DNA of 52,597 bases, taken from NCBI RefSeq assembly GCF_000497205.1, contig NZ_AYJW01000026.1, positions 1-52,597 on the forward strand. The letters run 5' to 3'. Source of the stretch: Saccharopolyspora rectivirgula DSM 43747. Its GTDB lineage: Bacteria > Actinomycetota > Actinomycetes > Mycobacteriales > Pseudonocardiaceae. Below, in pieces: positions 1 through 7,457 of the stretch. The notes below the pieces were generated by a model. It worked only from the letters and a program-made list of their open reading frames with translations, did not search any database and was not told the DNA's origin. Position numbers and translations under genes: made by a program. Numbering within the stretch: the first letter of the stretch is position 1; each line of letters starts with the position of its first letter.

Positions 1-564
1 ACCCTGTGGTTGACCGGTGATGCCGACGCCGACCAGCTGCTCGCTGAGGACCCGCTGGCGCTGTTGATCGGGATGCTGCTGGACCAGCAGATCCCCATGG
101 AGAGGGCCTTCGCCGGGCCGAAGGCGCTGCGGGAACGGCTCGGCGGGTTCGACGCTCACCGGATCGCGGAAGTGGACCCCGACAAGTTCGCCGCGGTGTG
201 CGCCGAGCCTCCGGCGGTTCACCGGTTCCCCGGGTCCATGGCGAAGCGCATCCAAGCGCTGTGCCAGCACCTGGTGGAGCACTACGACGGCAGGGCCGAG
301 CTGCTCTGGGCCGACGGCAGCGGGAAGGAAGTCCTGAAGCGGCTGAAAGCCCTGCCGGGATTCGGCGACCAGAAAGCCCGCATCTTCCTCGCGCTGCTCG
401 GCAAGCAGTGGGGCGTGCAACCGGAAGGATGGCGGGAAGCAGCCGGCGCCTACGGGCAACCGGAGGTCCGCATGTCCATCGCTGACGTCGTCGACCGGCA
501 AACGCTGCAGGAAGTGCGGGAGTGGAAGAAGCAGCAGAAGGCGGCGGCGAAGAAGGAGCAGTAG
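1..564 (+). CDS. HhH-GPD-type DNA repair-like protein, 5' partial
   Basis: The frame is open from base 1, and the first residues read into a conserved stretch (LLAEDPLALLIGMLLDQQ), so the true start lies outside the window. The TTG at base 10 is unlikely to be the start. A helix-hairpin-helix motif (LPGFGDQKARIF, about residues 120-131) identifies a small HhH-GPD-superfamily protein. The segment after it (EVRMSIADVVDR) does not show the usual GPD catalytic aspartate context, so glycosylase activity is uncertain; the actinobacterial members of this short family are annotated only by similarity. The C-terminus is lysine-rich (KKQQKAAAKKEQ), compatible with DNA binding. It is convergent with the acyltransferase gene, 42 bases apart. 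Confidence 0.8.
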   Translation, partial: TLWLTGDADADQLLAEDPLALLIGMLLDQQIPMERAFAGPKALRERLGGFDAHRIAEVDPDKFAAVCAEPPAVHRFPGSMAKRIQALCQHLVEHYDGRAELLWADGSGKEVLKRLKALPGFGDQKARIFLALLGKQWGVQPEGWREAAGAYGQPEVRMSIADVVDRQTLQEVREWKKQQKAAAKKEQ

Positions 565-606
565 ACCCCGCTCGGCCGGGCAGCGCTGGTACGCCGTCCC
601 GGGAGG

Positions 607-1275
607 TCAGGCGGCTGCGCCCGGTGTTTGGTAGCGGTCGACGTACTCCTGCTCGGAGAGCTCCGCGATCGCGTACATGATCTCGTCGGTGATCGACCGC
701 AGCACCGGCAACGACTTCTCCATGCCGGCGTAGCGGGAGAAGTCCAGCGGATCTCCGAACCGCACGGTCACCGGGTGCGGCCGGGGGATTCTGGTTCCTC
801 GGGGCTGGAGCTTGTCCGTCCCCACCAGCCCGACCGGAACCACCGGCGCACCGGTGCGCAGGGCGAGCCGGGCCACCCCGGTCCGGCCCCGGTACAGCCG
901 CCCGTCCGGGGAGCGGGTGCCCTCCGGGTGGATCCCGAAAGCACCACCATCGCGCAACACCTGCTCGGCGGCCTCCAGGGACTTCATGGCGGCCCGCCCG
1001 CGACCGCGTTCCACCGGGATGGTGCCGAGCGAGGTGAACAGCCAGCGGGAAAGAGCGCCTTTCAAGCCAGTGCCCTGGAAGTACTCCGCCTTCGCCAGGA
1101 AAGCGACCGGCCGGGGGAGCACCAGCGGCACGATGAAGCTGTCGATGACGGCCAGGTGGTTGGGGGCGAGGATCACCGGACCGGTCTCCGGGACCTTCTC
1201 CGCGCCGATCACCGCAGGGCGGTAGATGCCCCGGGCCACCGAACCGACTACCCGCTTCCCCAATGCGTAGAACAT
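607..1275 (-). CDS. 1-acylglycerol-3-phosphate O-acyltransferase (PlsC family)
   Basis: A 222-residue membrane-associated acyltransferase expected to transfer an acyl chain to lysophosphatidic acid or a related lysolipid in phospholipid synthesis. The two signature blocks of the family are visible: HX4D as NHLAVID (His40, Asp45) and the phosphate-binding EGTR at about 118-121 (HPEGTRSPDGR). Length fits the small actinobacterial PlsC paralogues. The ATG at 1275 is preceded on the minus strand by GGGAGGCGAC, a good ribosome-binding site. A TAAGCT -10-like box further upstream would give a very short leader. Acyl-acceptor specificity cannot be read from sequence. Confidence 0.9.
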   Translation of the reverse strand: MFYALGKRVVGSVARGIYRPAVIGAEKVPETGPVILAPNHLAVIDSFIVPLVLPRPVAFLAKAEYFQGTGLKGALSRWLFTSLGTIPVERGRGRAAMKSLEAAEQVLRDGGAFGIHPEGTRSPDGRLYRGRTGVARLALRTGAPVVPVGLVGTDKLQPRGTRIPRPHPVTVRFGDPLDFSRYAGMEKSLPVLRSITDEIMYAIAELSEQEYVDRYQTPGAAA

Positions 1276-1419
1276 GTCGCCTCCCGGGACGGGAGCTTAG
1301 CGGGGCACCGGGGGCTCGATGTTTCAAGCCGATGCCTGATCGGTCAACCAGTGGTCCAGTGCCGCCCCGGGTGTTGCCAGCAGCATCGGGGTGGGAGCAT
1401 GGAGCTTGGAGGTAGTGGC

Positions 1420-1746
1420 GTGAAGAGCTCGCACCGTGACACCACCCCGGTGCTGATCACCGAGGCCCAACCGTCCTACGACGACCAGCAGGCGATGCGT
1501 CGGCGGCGGTACGCGATCATGATGTTCTGCCGCATCCCGTGCTTGGTGGCCGCCGCCGTGGTGTACCAGACGACACAGCTGTGGCTGCTGGGGCTGGTGA
1601 TCCTGGCGGTGTCGATCCCGTTGCCGTGGATGGCGGTCCTCATCGCCAACGACCGCCCGGCCAAGAAGAAGGAAACGGTCAATCGCTTCCACCGTTCACC
1701 GCGGTCGCTGGAAGCGGGCGATCACCAGGTCATCGAGGGGCAGTGA
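1420..1746 (+). CDS. DUF3099 family small membrane protein
   Basis: A 108-residue protein. I chose the GTG at 1420 because TTGGAGG lies seven bases before it; an ATG at 1399 would add seven residues without a site. A charged N-terminus with an ITEAQPSYDDQ segment is followed by two hydrophobic segments (about residues 32-53 and 57-75) and a basic C-terminal tail rich in Lys and Arg. The YDDQ..RRRRYAIMMFCR block is what I associate with DUF3099, a family of actinobacterial membrane proteins of unknown function. It probably forms a two-helix hairpin in the membrane. The DUF3039 gene follows 63 bases downstream. Confidence 0.75.
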   Translation: MKSSHRDTTPVLITEAQPSYDDQQAMRRRRYAIMMFCRIPCLVAAAVVYQTTQLWLLGLVILAVSIPLPWMAVLIANDRPAKKKETVNRFHRSPRSLEAGDHQVIEGQ

Positions 1747-1809
1747 ACGCCCGACCGCCCGGAGGACCACTCGGGGACGGTGCGCACCGGCTTGCGGCAT
1801 CATTGGGGC

Positions 1810-2061
1810 ATGAGCACGATGACGCTGCCTGACACCGACACTCGTCCGGAAACCACGGATCAGAACGACAGCGATCGCCCTGATCTCTTCCACTACGTGC
1901 GCAAGGACAAGATCGCCGAGAGCGCGGTCATGGGAACGCACGTGGTGGCCCTGTGCGGAGAGGTGTTCCCGGTGACGAAGTCGCCGAAGCCGAACTCTCC
2001 GGTTTGCCAGAAGTGCAAGGAGATCTACGAATCCCTCCCGCCCGGCGGCGACGACGAGTGA
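1810..2061 (+). CDS. DUF3039 domain protein
   Basis: An 83-residue acidic protein starting at ATG 1810 (MSTMTLPDTD); a GTG at 1780 would add an unsupported arginine-rich leader. The C-terminal half carries HVVALCGEVFPV and later PVCQKCKEIY. These three cysteines and a histidine suggest a small metal-binding fold, as is typical of DUF3039. The function of the family is unknown. It is convergent with the YihY gene, 17 bases away. There is no strong Shine-Dalgarno; CATCAT six bases before the ATG resembles a degenerate -10, so a leaderless mRNA is possible. Confidence 0.8.
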   Translation: MSTMTLPDTDTRPETTDQNDSDRPDLFHYVRKDKIAESAVMGTHVVALCGEVFPVTKSPKPNSPVCQKCKEIYESLPPGGDDE

Positions 2062-2078
2062 GCTAGGTCCTTTCCCGG

Positions 2079-3200
2079 TCAGCTCTTCGCCGATCGCCGA
2101 CTGCCCACCGGGGCCTCGGCTTTCGCCGGAGCAGCGCTGGGCACGGGTTTGGTTCCGGGGCCCGGCCCAGTGCCGGGCTCGGGCGCCTGCTCGTTGCGCC
2201 ACGCCCGGTACCCCTCTTCGGTGTGAATGCGCTGCGCGAGCCTCTTCATCTCCAGCCGCCGCCACTTCCGCCGCTCCCGGCGGGTCATCTTGGCCGGCCA
2301 CATCTGCTGGATGGTGTTGTTGAAGTGCGCCCCGATGATGATCGCGAAGCCGAGGAAGAACGCGAACAGCAGGAACGCGATCGGGGTGGCCAGGGCGCCG
2401 TAGGTGTAGCCGGTGGTGGTGACCCAGGAGATGTACAGGCGCAGCCCCACGGTGGAGCACAGGAACACCACCATCGCCAGCAGGGCCCCGGGCAGTCCCC
2501 GGTGCCACGGCAGCTTCTTCGGCAGCGCCGCCTTGTACAGGGTGGCCAGGGCGAGGACCAGCAGCACCCCGGTGGCCGGGTAGTAGAACGCGTGGATCAG
2601 CCAGGCGATGTCGTCCTGGAGGTTCTCCGGGAACAGCGTGGGCAGCACGTTCGGCCCCAGCGCGATGACCGGCAGTCCGATCACCGCGAGGACCAGGCTG
2701 ACCAGGTAGAGCAGCAGAGCGAAGACGCGCTGCCACACGGAATTGCGGATCATGTGCTGGTCGTAGGCCAGGGTTATCGAATCGACCAGCGAGGCGAGGG
2801 CGGAGGAACCGGCCCACAGGGAGAGCACGAAGCCGATCGAGACGATTTCCGATCGGCCCCTGGTCAGGATGTCCTCGACCGTCGGCTGGATGATCTGGTC
2901 CACCACGTTGCTGGTGAACACGGTCCGGCTGAAGGCCAGGATGTTGTCGTGCACGGCGTCCACCACGCCCCGGCCGAGCCACTCGCCGAGGAATCCGAGA
3001 CTGCCGAGGAGCGCGAGCAGCAGCGGCGGCAGTGACAGCGTCTGCCAGAAAGCAGCTGCCGCGGACTCCGAGAAGATGTTGTTCCACCACGCCTTGCAGG
3101 CGGTGTTCCAGATCAGGCGCAGTGGGCCGCGCTGCACTGGTTCACCGCTGGGGGGCGTGTCCTTCTGCCCCCGCTGTGGACGTGGATTAGCTGGAACCAT
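2079..3200 (-). CDS. YihY/BrkB family inner membrane protein
   Basis: A 373-residue integral membrane protein with about six hydrophobic segments (starting near residues 60, 115, 155, 205, 245 and 285). The N-terminal AWWNNIFSESAAAAFW block and the later GLRLYISWVTTTGYTYG are family hallmarks. Once annotated as ribonuclease BN, this family is now regarded as membrane proteins of unclear, possibly transport-related, function. The C-terminal 60 residues are basic and then Pro/Ala/Gly-rich, probably a cytosolic tail. The ATG at 3200 is supported by GAAGGTG nine bases upstream. The helicase lies divergently across a 321-base gap. Confidence 0.85.
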   Translation of the reverse strand: MVPANPRPQRGQKDTPPSGEPVQRGPLRLIWNTACKAWWNNIFSESAAAAFWQTLSLPPLLLALLGSLGFLGEWLGRGVVDAVHDNILAFSRTVFTSNVVDQIIQPTVEDILTRGRSEIVSIGFVLSLWAGSSALASLVDSITLAYDQHMIRNSVWQRVFALLLYLVSLVLAVIGLPVIALGPNVLPTLFPENLQDDIAWLIHAFYYPATGVLLVLALATLYKAALPKKLPWHRGLPGALLAMVVFLCSTVGLRLYISWVTTTGYTYGALATPIAFLLFAFFLGFAIIIGAHFNNTIQQMWPAKMTRRERRKWRRLEMKRLAQRIHTEEGYRAWRNEQAPEPGTGPGPGTKPVPSAAPAKAEAPVGSRRSAKS

Positions 3201-3521
3201 GACACCTTCAAGGATGCTTCATGCTCTTCGCCGGCGGGCGACAACCCGGAGAAGTCCTGGTGCGTGTCGTGCCGCTCCGGGCGAATTGTCCCGGTCGAAG
3301 ACCTCGTGGCACGCCTCCGCAGCGGTGCCCGGGAACTGCCCGACCGGCCTTGCCGGTTTCGCCACAACTGCGGCATGGCCAACCCGATCTGCCCAGCCGG
3401 CAGCGGTAGGCTGCACGACGGCCCGTGCCTGGCCGTGCCCGGTGTTCCTGTCCGCGGCAGGTCGAGTCAGGCGCTGAATTGGCGTGTCAGCGGGAAACTC
3501 AGAAAGGAGCAGCGAGCCGGC
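3201..3521. other. Intergenic region between divergent YihY and helicase genes
   Basis: About 320 bases with no gene I can support. The helicase frame is open upstream of its chosen start and reads a short Cys-containing stretch (WCVSCRSG near 3258-3281), but no start with a ribosome-binding site precedes it. The region should hold both divergent promoters. I see no convincing -35/-10 pair. Confidence 0.5.
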
Positions 3522-5291
3522 GTGTCCGAAGCGCATCTGGACCACTCTGTTCGTTCTGTGCTCAGCGCCCCCGCGCAGGCTTCTTCCCGTCCACTGCGTA
3601 CTTGGCAGCGCCGCGCTCTGACCAAATACCTGGCGACCAAGCCGCGGGACTTCTTGGCGGTCGCCACCCCCGGGGCGGGCAAGACGACCTTCGGTCTGCG
3701 GGTGGCCGCAGAGCTGCTGGCGGACCGCACGGTGGAAGCCGTGACGGTCGTGGCCCCGACCGAGCACCTCAAGCACCAGTGGGCGCTGGCCGCGGCGGGG
3801 ACGGGAATCCCGCTCGATTCGAACTTCCGCAACAGCGACGGGACCACTTCCTCCGACTACCGGGGCGTGGTCGTCACCTACGCCCAGGTGGCGGCGCACC
3901 CGACGCTGCACCGGGTGCGCACCGAGCGGCGCAAGACGCTGGTGATCCTCGACGAGATCCACCACGCCGGAGACGCCAAGTCGTGGGGCGATGCCATCCG
4001 AGAGGCGTTCACCCCCGCGGTGCGGCGCTTGGCGTTGACGGGTACGCCGTTCCGCAGCGACGACTCCCCGATCCCGTTCGTGGAGTACGAACCCGACGGG
4101 GAAGGCGTGCTGCACAGCAAAGCGGACCACACCTACGGCTACGCCGATGCGCTGCAGGACGGCGTGGTGCGCCCGGTGGTGTTCCTCGCCTACTCCGGTG
4201 AAGCCCGCTGGCGGACCAGCGCCGGGGACGAGTACACCGCCCGGTTGGGCGAGCCGATGACCGCCGAGCAGACGGCCCGGGCTTGGCGCACCGCCCTGGA
4301 CCCGGCCGGGGACTGGATCCCTTCGGTCCTCCAAGCCGCTGACGTCCGGCTCACGCAGCTGCGCAACGGTGGGATGCCCGATGCCGGCGGTCTGGTCATC
4401 GCCTCCGACCAGGCCAACGCCAAGGCCTACGCGAAGATCCTCCGGGAGATCACCGGCACGGCTCCGACGGTCGTGCTCTCCGACGACCCGAAGGCGTCCG
4501 GTCGGATCGCGGAATTCGCCGAATCGGAAGACCGCTGGATGGTCGCCGTCCGCATGGTCAGCGAAGGGGTGGACGTGCCCCGGTTGGCCGTCGGGGTGTA
4601 CGCCACCAGCGCGTCCACTCCGCTGTTCTTCGCCCAGGCGATCGGCCGGTTCGTGCGCGCTCGTCGACCGGGGGAGACGGCGAGCATCTTCCTGCCCAGC
4701 GTGCCCGTGCTGCTGGAATTGGCGAGCCAGCTGGAAACCCAACGGGACCACGTGCTGGGCAAGCCGCACCGGGAGAAGGGCGGCTGGGACGATGAGCTGT
4801 TGGCCGAGGCCAATCGCCAGCGGGACGAACCGGGCGAGGAGGAGAGGGCTTTCACCGCTCTCGGCGCTGAAGCCGAACTGGACCAGGTCATCTACGACGG
4901 TTCCTCGTTCGGCACCTCGGCGTTCAGCACCAGCGAGGACGAACAGGAGTACATCGGACTGCCCGGTCTGCTGGAACCGGACCAGGTCCGCGCCCTGCTC
5001 CGGCAGCGGCAGCAGGAGCAGCTGCGCAAAGTCGCCGAACGGGAAGCGGCGGAGAAGAGCAAGCAGCAACAACAGCAACAACAGCAGCAGCAACGTCCGC
5101 AGAACGTGCAGGAGCGCCTGCGCAAGCTCCGCAAGGAGCTGAACACCCTGGTGGCCTTGCACCACCACCGCACGAAGAAGCCGCACGGGGTGATCTACAA
5201 GGAGCTGCAGCGGGTCTGCGGAGGACCGCCCACCGCGATGGCCTCCATCGAGCAGCTTGAGGAGCGCATCGCGACGCTCCGGTCGTGGTGA
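3522..5291 (+). CDS. DEAD/DEAH-box (SF2) helicase with poly-Gln linker
   Basis: A 589-residue SF2 ATPase. Motifs in order: Q-like RTWQRRAL; Walker A ATPGAGKTT (about 48-56); motif II DEIH (about 144-147); motif III LTGTPFRSDD; motif V MVSEGVDVPRL; motif VI QAIGRFVRARRPGE. This resembles the helicase core of restriction-type and XPB-like translocases, and the substrate is unknown. After the core come an acidic segment, a charged coiled-coil-like helix with ten consecutive glutamines (residues 515-524), and a short C-terminal helical domain (ERLRKLRKELN). GTG 3522 was chosen for the AAGGAG about 12 bases upstream; a GTG at 3264 would add 86 atypical residues. The gene is monocistronic, and no methylase or nuclease partner lies nearby. 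Confidence 0.87.
   Translation: MSEAHLDHSVRSVLSAPAQASSRPLRTWQRRALTKYLATKPRDFLAVATPGAGKTTFGLRVAAELLADRTVEAVTVVAPTEHLKHQWALAAAGTGIPLDSNFRNSDGTTSSDYRGVVVTYAQVAAHPTLHRVRTERRKTLVILDEIHHAGDAKSWGDAIREAFTPAVRRLALTGTPFRSDDSPIPFVEYEPDGEGVLHSKADHTYGYADALQDGVVRPVVFLAYSGEARWRTSAGDEYTARLGEPMTAEQTARAWRTALDPAGDWIPSVLQAADVRLTQLRNGGMPDAGGLVIASDQANAKAYAKILREITGTAPTVVLSDDPKASGRIAEFAESEDRWMVAVRMVSEGVDVPRLAVGVYATSASTPLFFAQAIGRFVRARRPGETASIFLPSVPVLLELASQLETQRDHVLGKPHREKGGWDDELLAEANRQRDEPGEEERAFTALGAEAELDQVIYDGSSFGTSAFSTSEDEQEYIGLPGLLEPDQVRALLRQRQQEQLRKVAEREAAEKSKQQQQQQQQQQRPQNVQERLRKLRKELNTLVALHHHRTKKPHGVIYKELQRVCGGPPTAMASIEQLEERIATLRSW
5064..5093 (+). repeat. Mixed CAG/CAA run encoding ten glutamines
   Basis: Ten consecutive CAG or CAA codons in the helicase linker. 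The order is mixed (CAG, CAA, CAA, CAG, CAA, CAA, CAG, CAG, CAG, CAA), so it is less slippage-prone than a pure triplet repeat. Confidence 0.97.
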
Positions 5292-5352
5292 AACCGCGGT
5301 TCTTTTCGGCGCTGTCCTGACGGGACTTCCGCCGCACGAGCAGTTGATCTCT

Positions 5353-5358
5353 TAGGCT
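5353..5358 (+). promoter_or_regulatory. -10 element TAGGCT for a leaderless start
   Basis: TAGGCT matches TANNNT and ends six bases before the ATG at 5365, with no Shine-Dalgarno between them. Transcription would start at or next to the A of the ATG. The same arrangement, with the same hexamer, precedes rocD. Confidence 0.6.
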
Positions 5359-5364
5359 CGCCGC

Positions 5365-6573
5365 ATGGCGTACGACGTGGAGAAAATCCGAGCGCAGTAC
5401 CCGGCGTTGGCCGATGGCAGGTCGTGGCTGGACGGAGCGGGCGGTACCCAAGTCCCGCAAGCGGTGATCGACGCCGTTGCCGACGCGTATCGCGTGGGTA
5501 TGTCGAACCTCGGTGGCCCGTACGTGTCCAGCCGTCGGGCTGGCGGGATCGTGCAGGAGGCCCGCTCCGCGGTGGCTGATCTCGTGGGCGCTCCTGATCC
5601 GTCCTGCGTGGTCTTCGGGTTCAGCATGACCGCGTTGACCTACCGGTTCGCCTCGGTGCTGTCGGCGGGCTGGGGGCCAGGTGACGAGATCGTGGTGACC
5701 CAGCTGGACCACGACGCCAACGTGCGCCCGTGGGTGCAGCACGCCCAGCGGTCGGGAGCCGCGGTCCGCGTGGCCGACGTCGACCCGGAGACCGGGGAAT
5801 TGCCCGTCGATCACGTCGTCGAGCTCATCGGAGAGCACACCAAGCTGGTGGCCGTCACCGCTGCTTCGAATTTGATCGGCACGGTGCCGGAGTTGAAGCC
5901 GATCATCGAGAAGGCCCGGGAAGCGGGGGCGGTCTCCTACGTCGACGGTGTGCAGCACTGCCCGCACCACCAGGTGAACCTGGCCGAGCTGGGGGCGGAT
6001 TTCTACGCCACCAGCGCGTACAAGTGGGCAGGTCCGCACCTGGCCGCGGTGGTGGCCGCCGATCCCTGGTCGCTGGAGAACCTCTACCCGGACAAGCTCG
6101 CCCCGTCTCCGAACTCGGTGCCGGAGAGGTTCGAGCTCGGCACCGTCCCGTTCGCTTCCTTGGCCGGGGTCGTCGCCGCGGTGGAGCACTTGGCCGGGCT
6201 GGATTCGGCGGCGACCGGGAGCAGGGCGGAACGGCTCGCCGCTTCCCGCCGCGCGATGCGCGAGCACGAAGCCCAGCTCGCGAAGCTGCTGTTCGACGGT
6301 TTGACGCGGATACCGGGCCTCACCCGGCACGGGAAGCCGCGCCGGACGACACCGACGGCGCTGTTCACTTTGGAGGGGATGACCCCGACGACCGTTGCGG
6401 AAAAGCTCGCAGAGCGCGGGGTCAACGTTTCCAGCGGCAACTGCTACGCCTGGGAGCTGGTGCACGCCCTCGGCCTGGGGGAGGCCGGTGGGGTGCGAGC
6501 CAGCCTGTCGCATTACACCAACGAGGCGGATGTGCGGCGGCTGTTGGAGGCGCTGGCCGACATCGCGAACTGA
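5365..6573 (+). CDS. Cysteine desulfurase-like class V aminotransferase
   Basis: A 402-residue PLP enzyme of the cysteine desulfurase-like subgroup (VC1184/TIGR01976-type). Visible features are AGGTQVP near the N-terminus, TQLDHDANVRPW (cofactor ring contact), YVDGVQHCPHH with the PLP-binding Asp, and the Schiff-base lysine in TSAYKWAGPH (about residue 220). Near the C-terminus NVSSGNCYAWEL places a cysteine roughly where SufS-type enzymes carry theirs, but the surrounding RxGHHC signature is absent, so desulfurase activity is not assured. No suf or isc genes are adjacent. The start is the ATG of a likely leaderless transcript. A bidirectional hairpin follows. Confidence 0.85.
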   Translation: MAYDVEKIRAQYPALADGRSWLDGAGGTQVPQAVIDAVADAYRVGMSNLGGPYVSSRRAGGIVQEARSAVADLVGAPDPSCVVFGFSMTALTYRFASVLSAGWGPGDEIVVTQLDHDANVRPWVQHAQRSGAAVRVADVDPETGELPVDHVVELIGEHTKLVAVTAASNLIGTVPELKPIIEKAREAGAVSYVDGVQHCPHHQVNLAELGADFYATSAYKWAGPHLAAVVAADPWSLENLYPDKLAPSPNSVPERFELGTVPFASLAGVVAAVEHLAGLDSAATGSRAERLAASRRAMREHEAQLAKLLFDGLTRIPGLTRHGKPRRTTPTALFTLEGMTPTTVAEKLAERGVNVSSGNCYAWELVHALGLGEAGGVRASLSHYTNEADVRRLLEALADIAN

Positions 6574-6588
6574 CCCGGATGCGAAGAG

Positions 6589-6612
6589 GCCCCGGAGCCG
6601 CAGCTCCGGGGC
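6589..6612. terminator. Bidirectional hairpin terminator
   Basis: A perfect 10-bp GC-rich stem (GCCCCGGAGC / GCTCCGGGGC) with a CGCA loop sits between two convergent genes. There is no U-run on either side. Confidence 0.75.
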
Positions 6613-6634
6613 GCTCGATCGTTCCCGAACTAGA

Positions 6635-6817
6635 TCATCGCTCGTCCTGCAAGTCCGCGTTCATCTCGCGCAGCCGCGGCTCGAACTCTCGAGCGTGGTG
6701 GCCGCAGAAGAGCAGTTCGCCTCCGGACGGCAGCACGGCACGAAGTTTGGCGGCGGCCCCGCAGCGGTCGCAGCGGTCGGCGGCGGTCAGCTCGGGGCGA
6801 GTAAGCGTTCCCGGCAT
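6635..6817 (-). CDS. DUF7455-type small zinc-ribbon-like protein
   Basis: A 60-residue protein (MPGTLTRPELTAADRCDRCG...) with CDRCG and a later FCGHHA, a probable C2-CH metal site, and a charged helical C-terminus. Proteins of this type lie just downstream of the principal sigma factor gene in many actinobacteria, and their function is unknown. ATG 6817 is preceded by GGAGGGAGATTACG, a strong ribosome-binding site. It is co-directional with sigA but separated from it by a terminator and about 580 bases, so it is probably transcribed on its own. Confidence 0.8.
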   Translation of the reverse strand: MPGTLTRPELTAADRCDRCGAAAKLRAVLPSGGELLFCGHHAREFEPRLREMNADLQDER

Positions 6818-7400
6818 CGTAATCTCCCTCCGTCGCGGCGCCGGAAAGAATCCAGCGCTTCGATCTGCTGCGACTACCTCGCCGTTGCCGGTCCGGTGCG
6901 TCGCTGCTTCCACTCTTGCAGACGCACAGCCCAAAGTCAGTGTTCCAACCTGGCTTCGCGACTCGTGTCACGCTGAAATACCCAGTTGCCGCAATGAGCT
7001 TTGCGGAGCGTGACGAAAAGCCTGCAGGAAGCCTGTGACCAGCAAAAACGTTGGGCTTGTGATCAACTCTTCCGGGTGAAGGAAGATCAGATCAATCGGA
7101 ACAAGGTGCACAAGCTCACATTCCGGTCAGATATTGCGAGGGGTTTTTCCGCTGCAAGCGAACAGCATTTCCCGCCGATCGGACAGCGAAATGAAAACGA
7201 GTGCTTCAGCAATGCAAGTGAATCCCCGCTGCTTTCACGTTCACCGTTTCGCGCGTCATTCGAGTTGAGGCTTTCCGCGGCGAGCCTCTGGAACGGTCGC
7301 CCGGAAGTTCTCGCCAGGAGAGCTCGAGCCGCTGATCGAAGCGCGGCGCGCCGGGAAGGGGCCGGTCTCGCGAGGCGTGCGCGTCCACTCCGCCGGGTGG
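6818..7400. other. Low-GC intergenic region downstream of sigA
   Basis: About 580 bases without a convincing gene. Bases 6950-7260 are clearly lower in GC than the rest of the window. Two near copies of GCYTGTGAYCA (about 7025-7070) are visible. A + strand open frame from about 7001 to 7426 lacks a ribosome-binding site and the GC-rich third positions of neighbouring genes. The region must contain the DUF7455 promoter and could encode a non-coding RNA; I cannot show one. Confidence 0.5.
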
Positions 7401-7443
7401 GCGAAAAAAGGCGCCTGACCTGCTGAGTCGCAGGTCGGGCGCC
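7401..7443 (-). terminator. Rho-independent terminator of sigA
   Basis: Just past the sigA stop, a 14-bp stem (GGCGCC... with one G-U pair, 7410-7423 with 7430-7443, loop TGAGTC) is followed on the minus strand by CTTTTTTCGC. Stem plus six T residues is the textbook intrinsic terminator layout. Confidence 0.93.
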
Positions 7444-7457
7444 GTAGCGGAGTTCGT

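Noticed and set aside
3186-3521. Possible N-terminal extension or separate Cys-containing ORF (WCVSCRSGRIVPVEDL...) upstream of the helicase
   Set aside because: The frame is open, but no start codon with a ribosome-binding site precedes it, and a better-supported GTG with AAGGAG lies at 3522. The extension also overlaps the divergent YihY promoter region.
5289-5302. AACCGCGGTT palindrome followed by CTTTT after the helicase as a terminator
   Set aside because: A 10-bp palindrome without any loop cannot form a stable hairpin with the usual three-base minimum loop, and the following T-run is only four bases.
7001-7426. 141-codon + strand open frame between DUF7455 and sigA
   Set aside because: No ribosome-binding site, AT-rich third positions unlike neighbouring genes, and it runs through the sigA terminator region.
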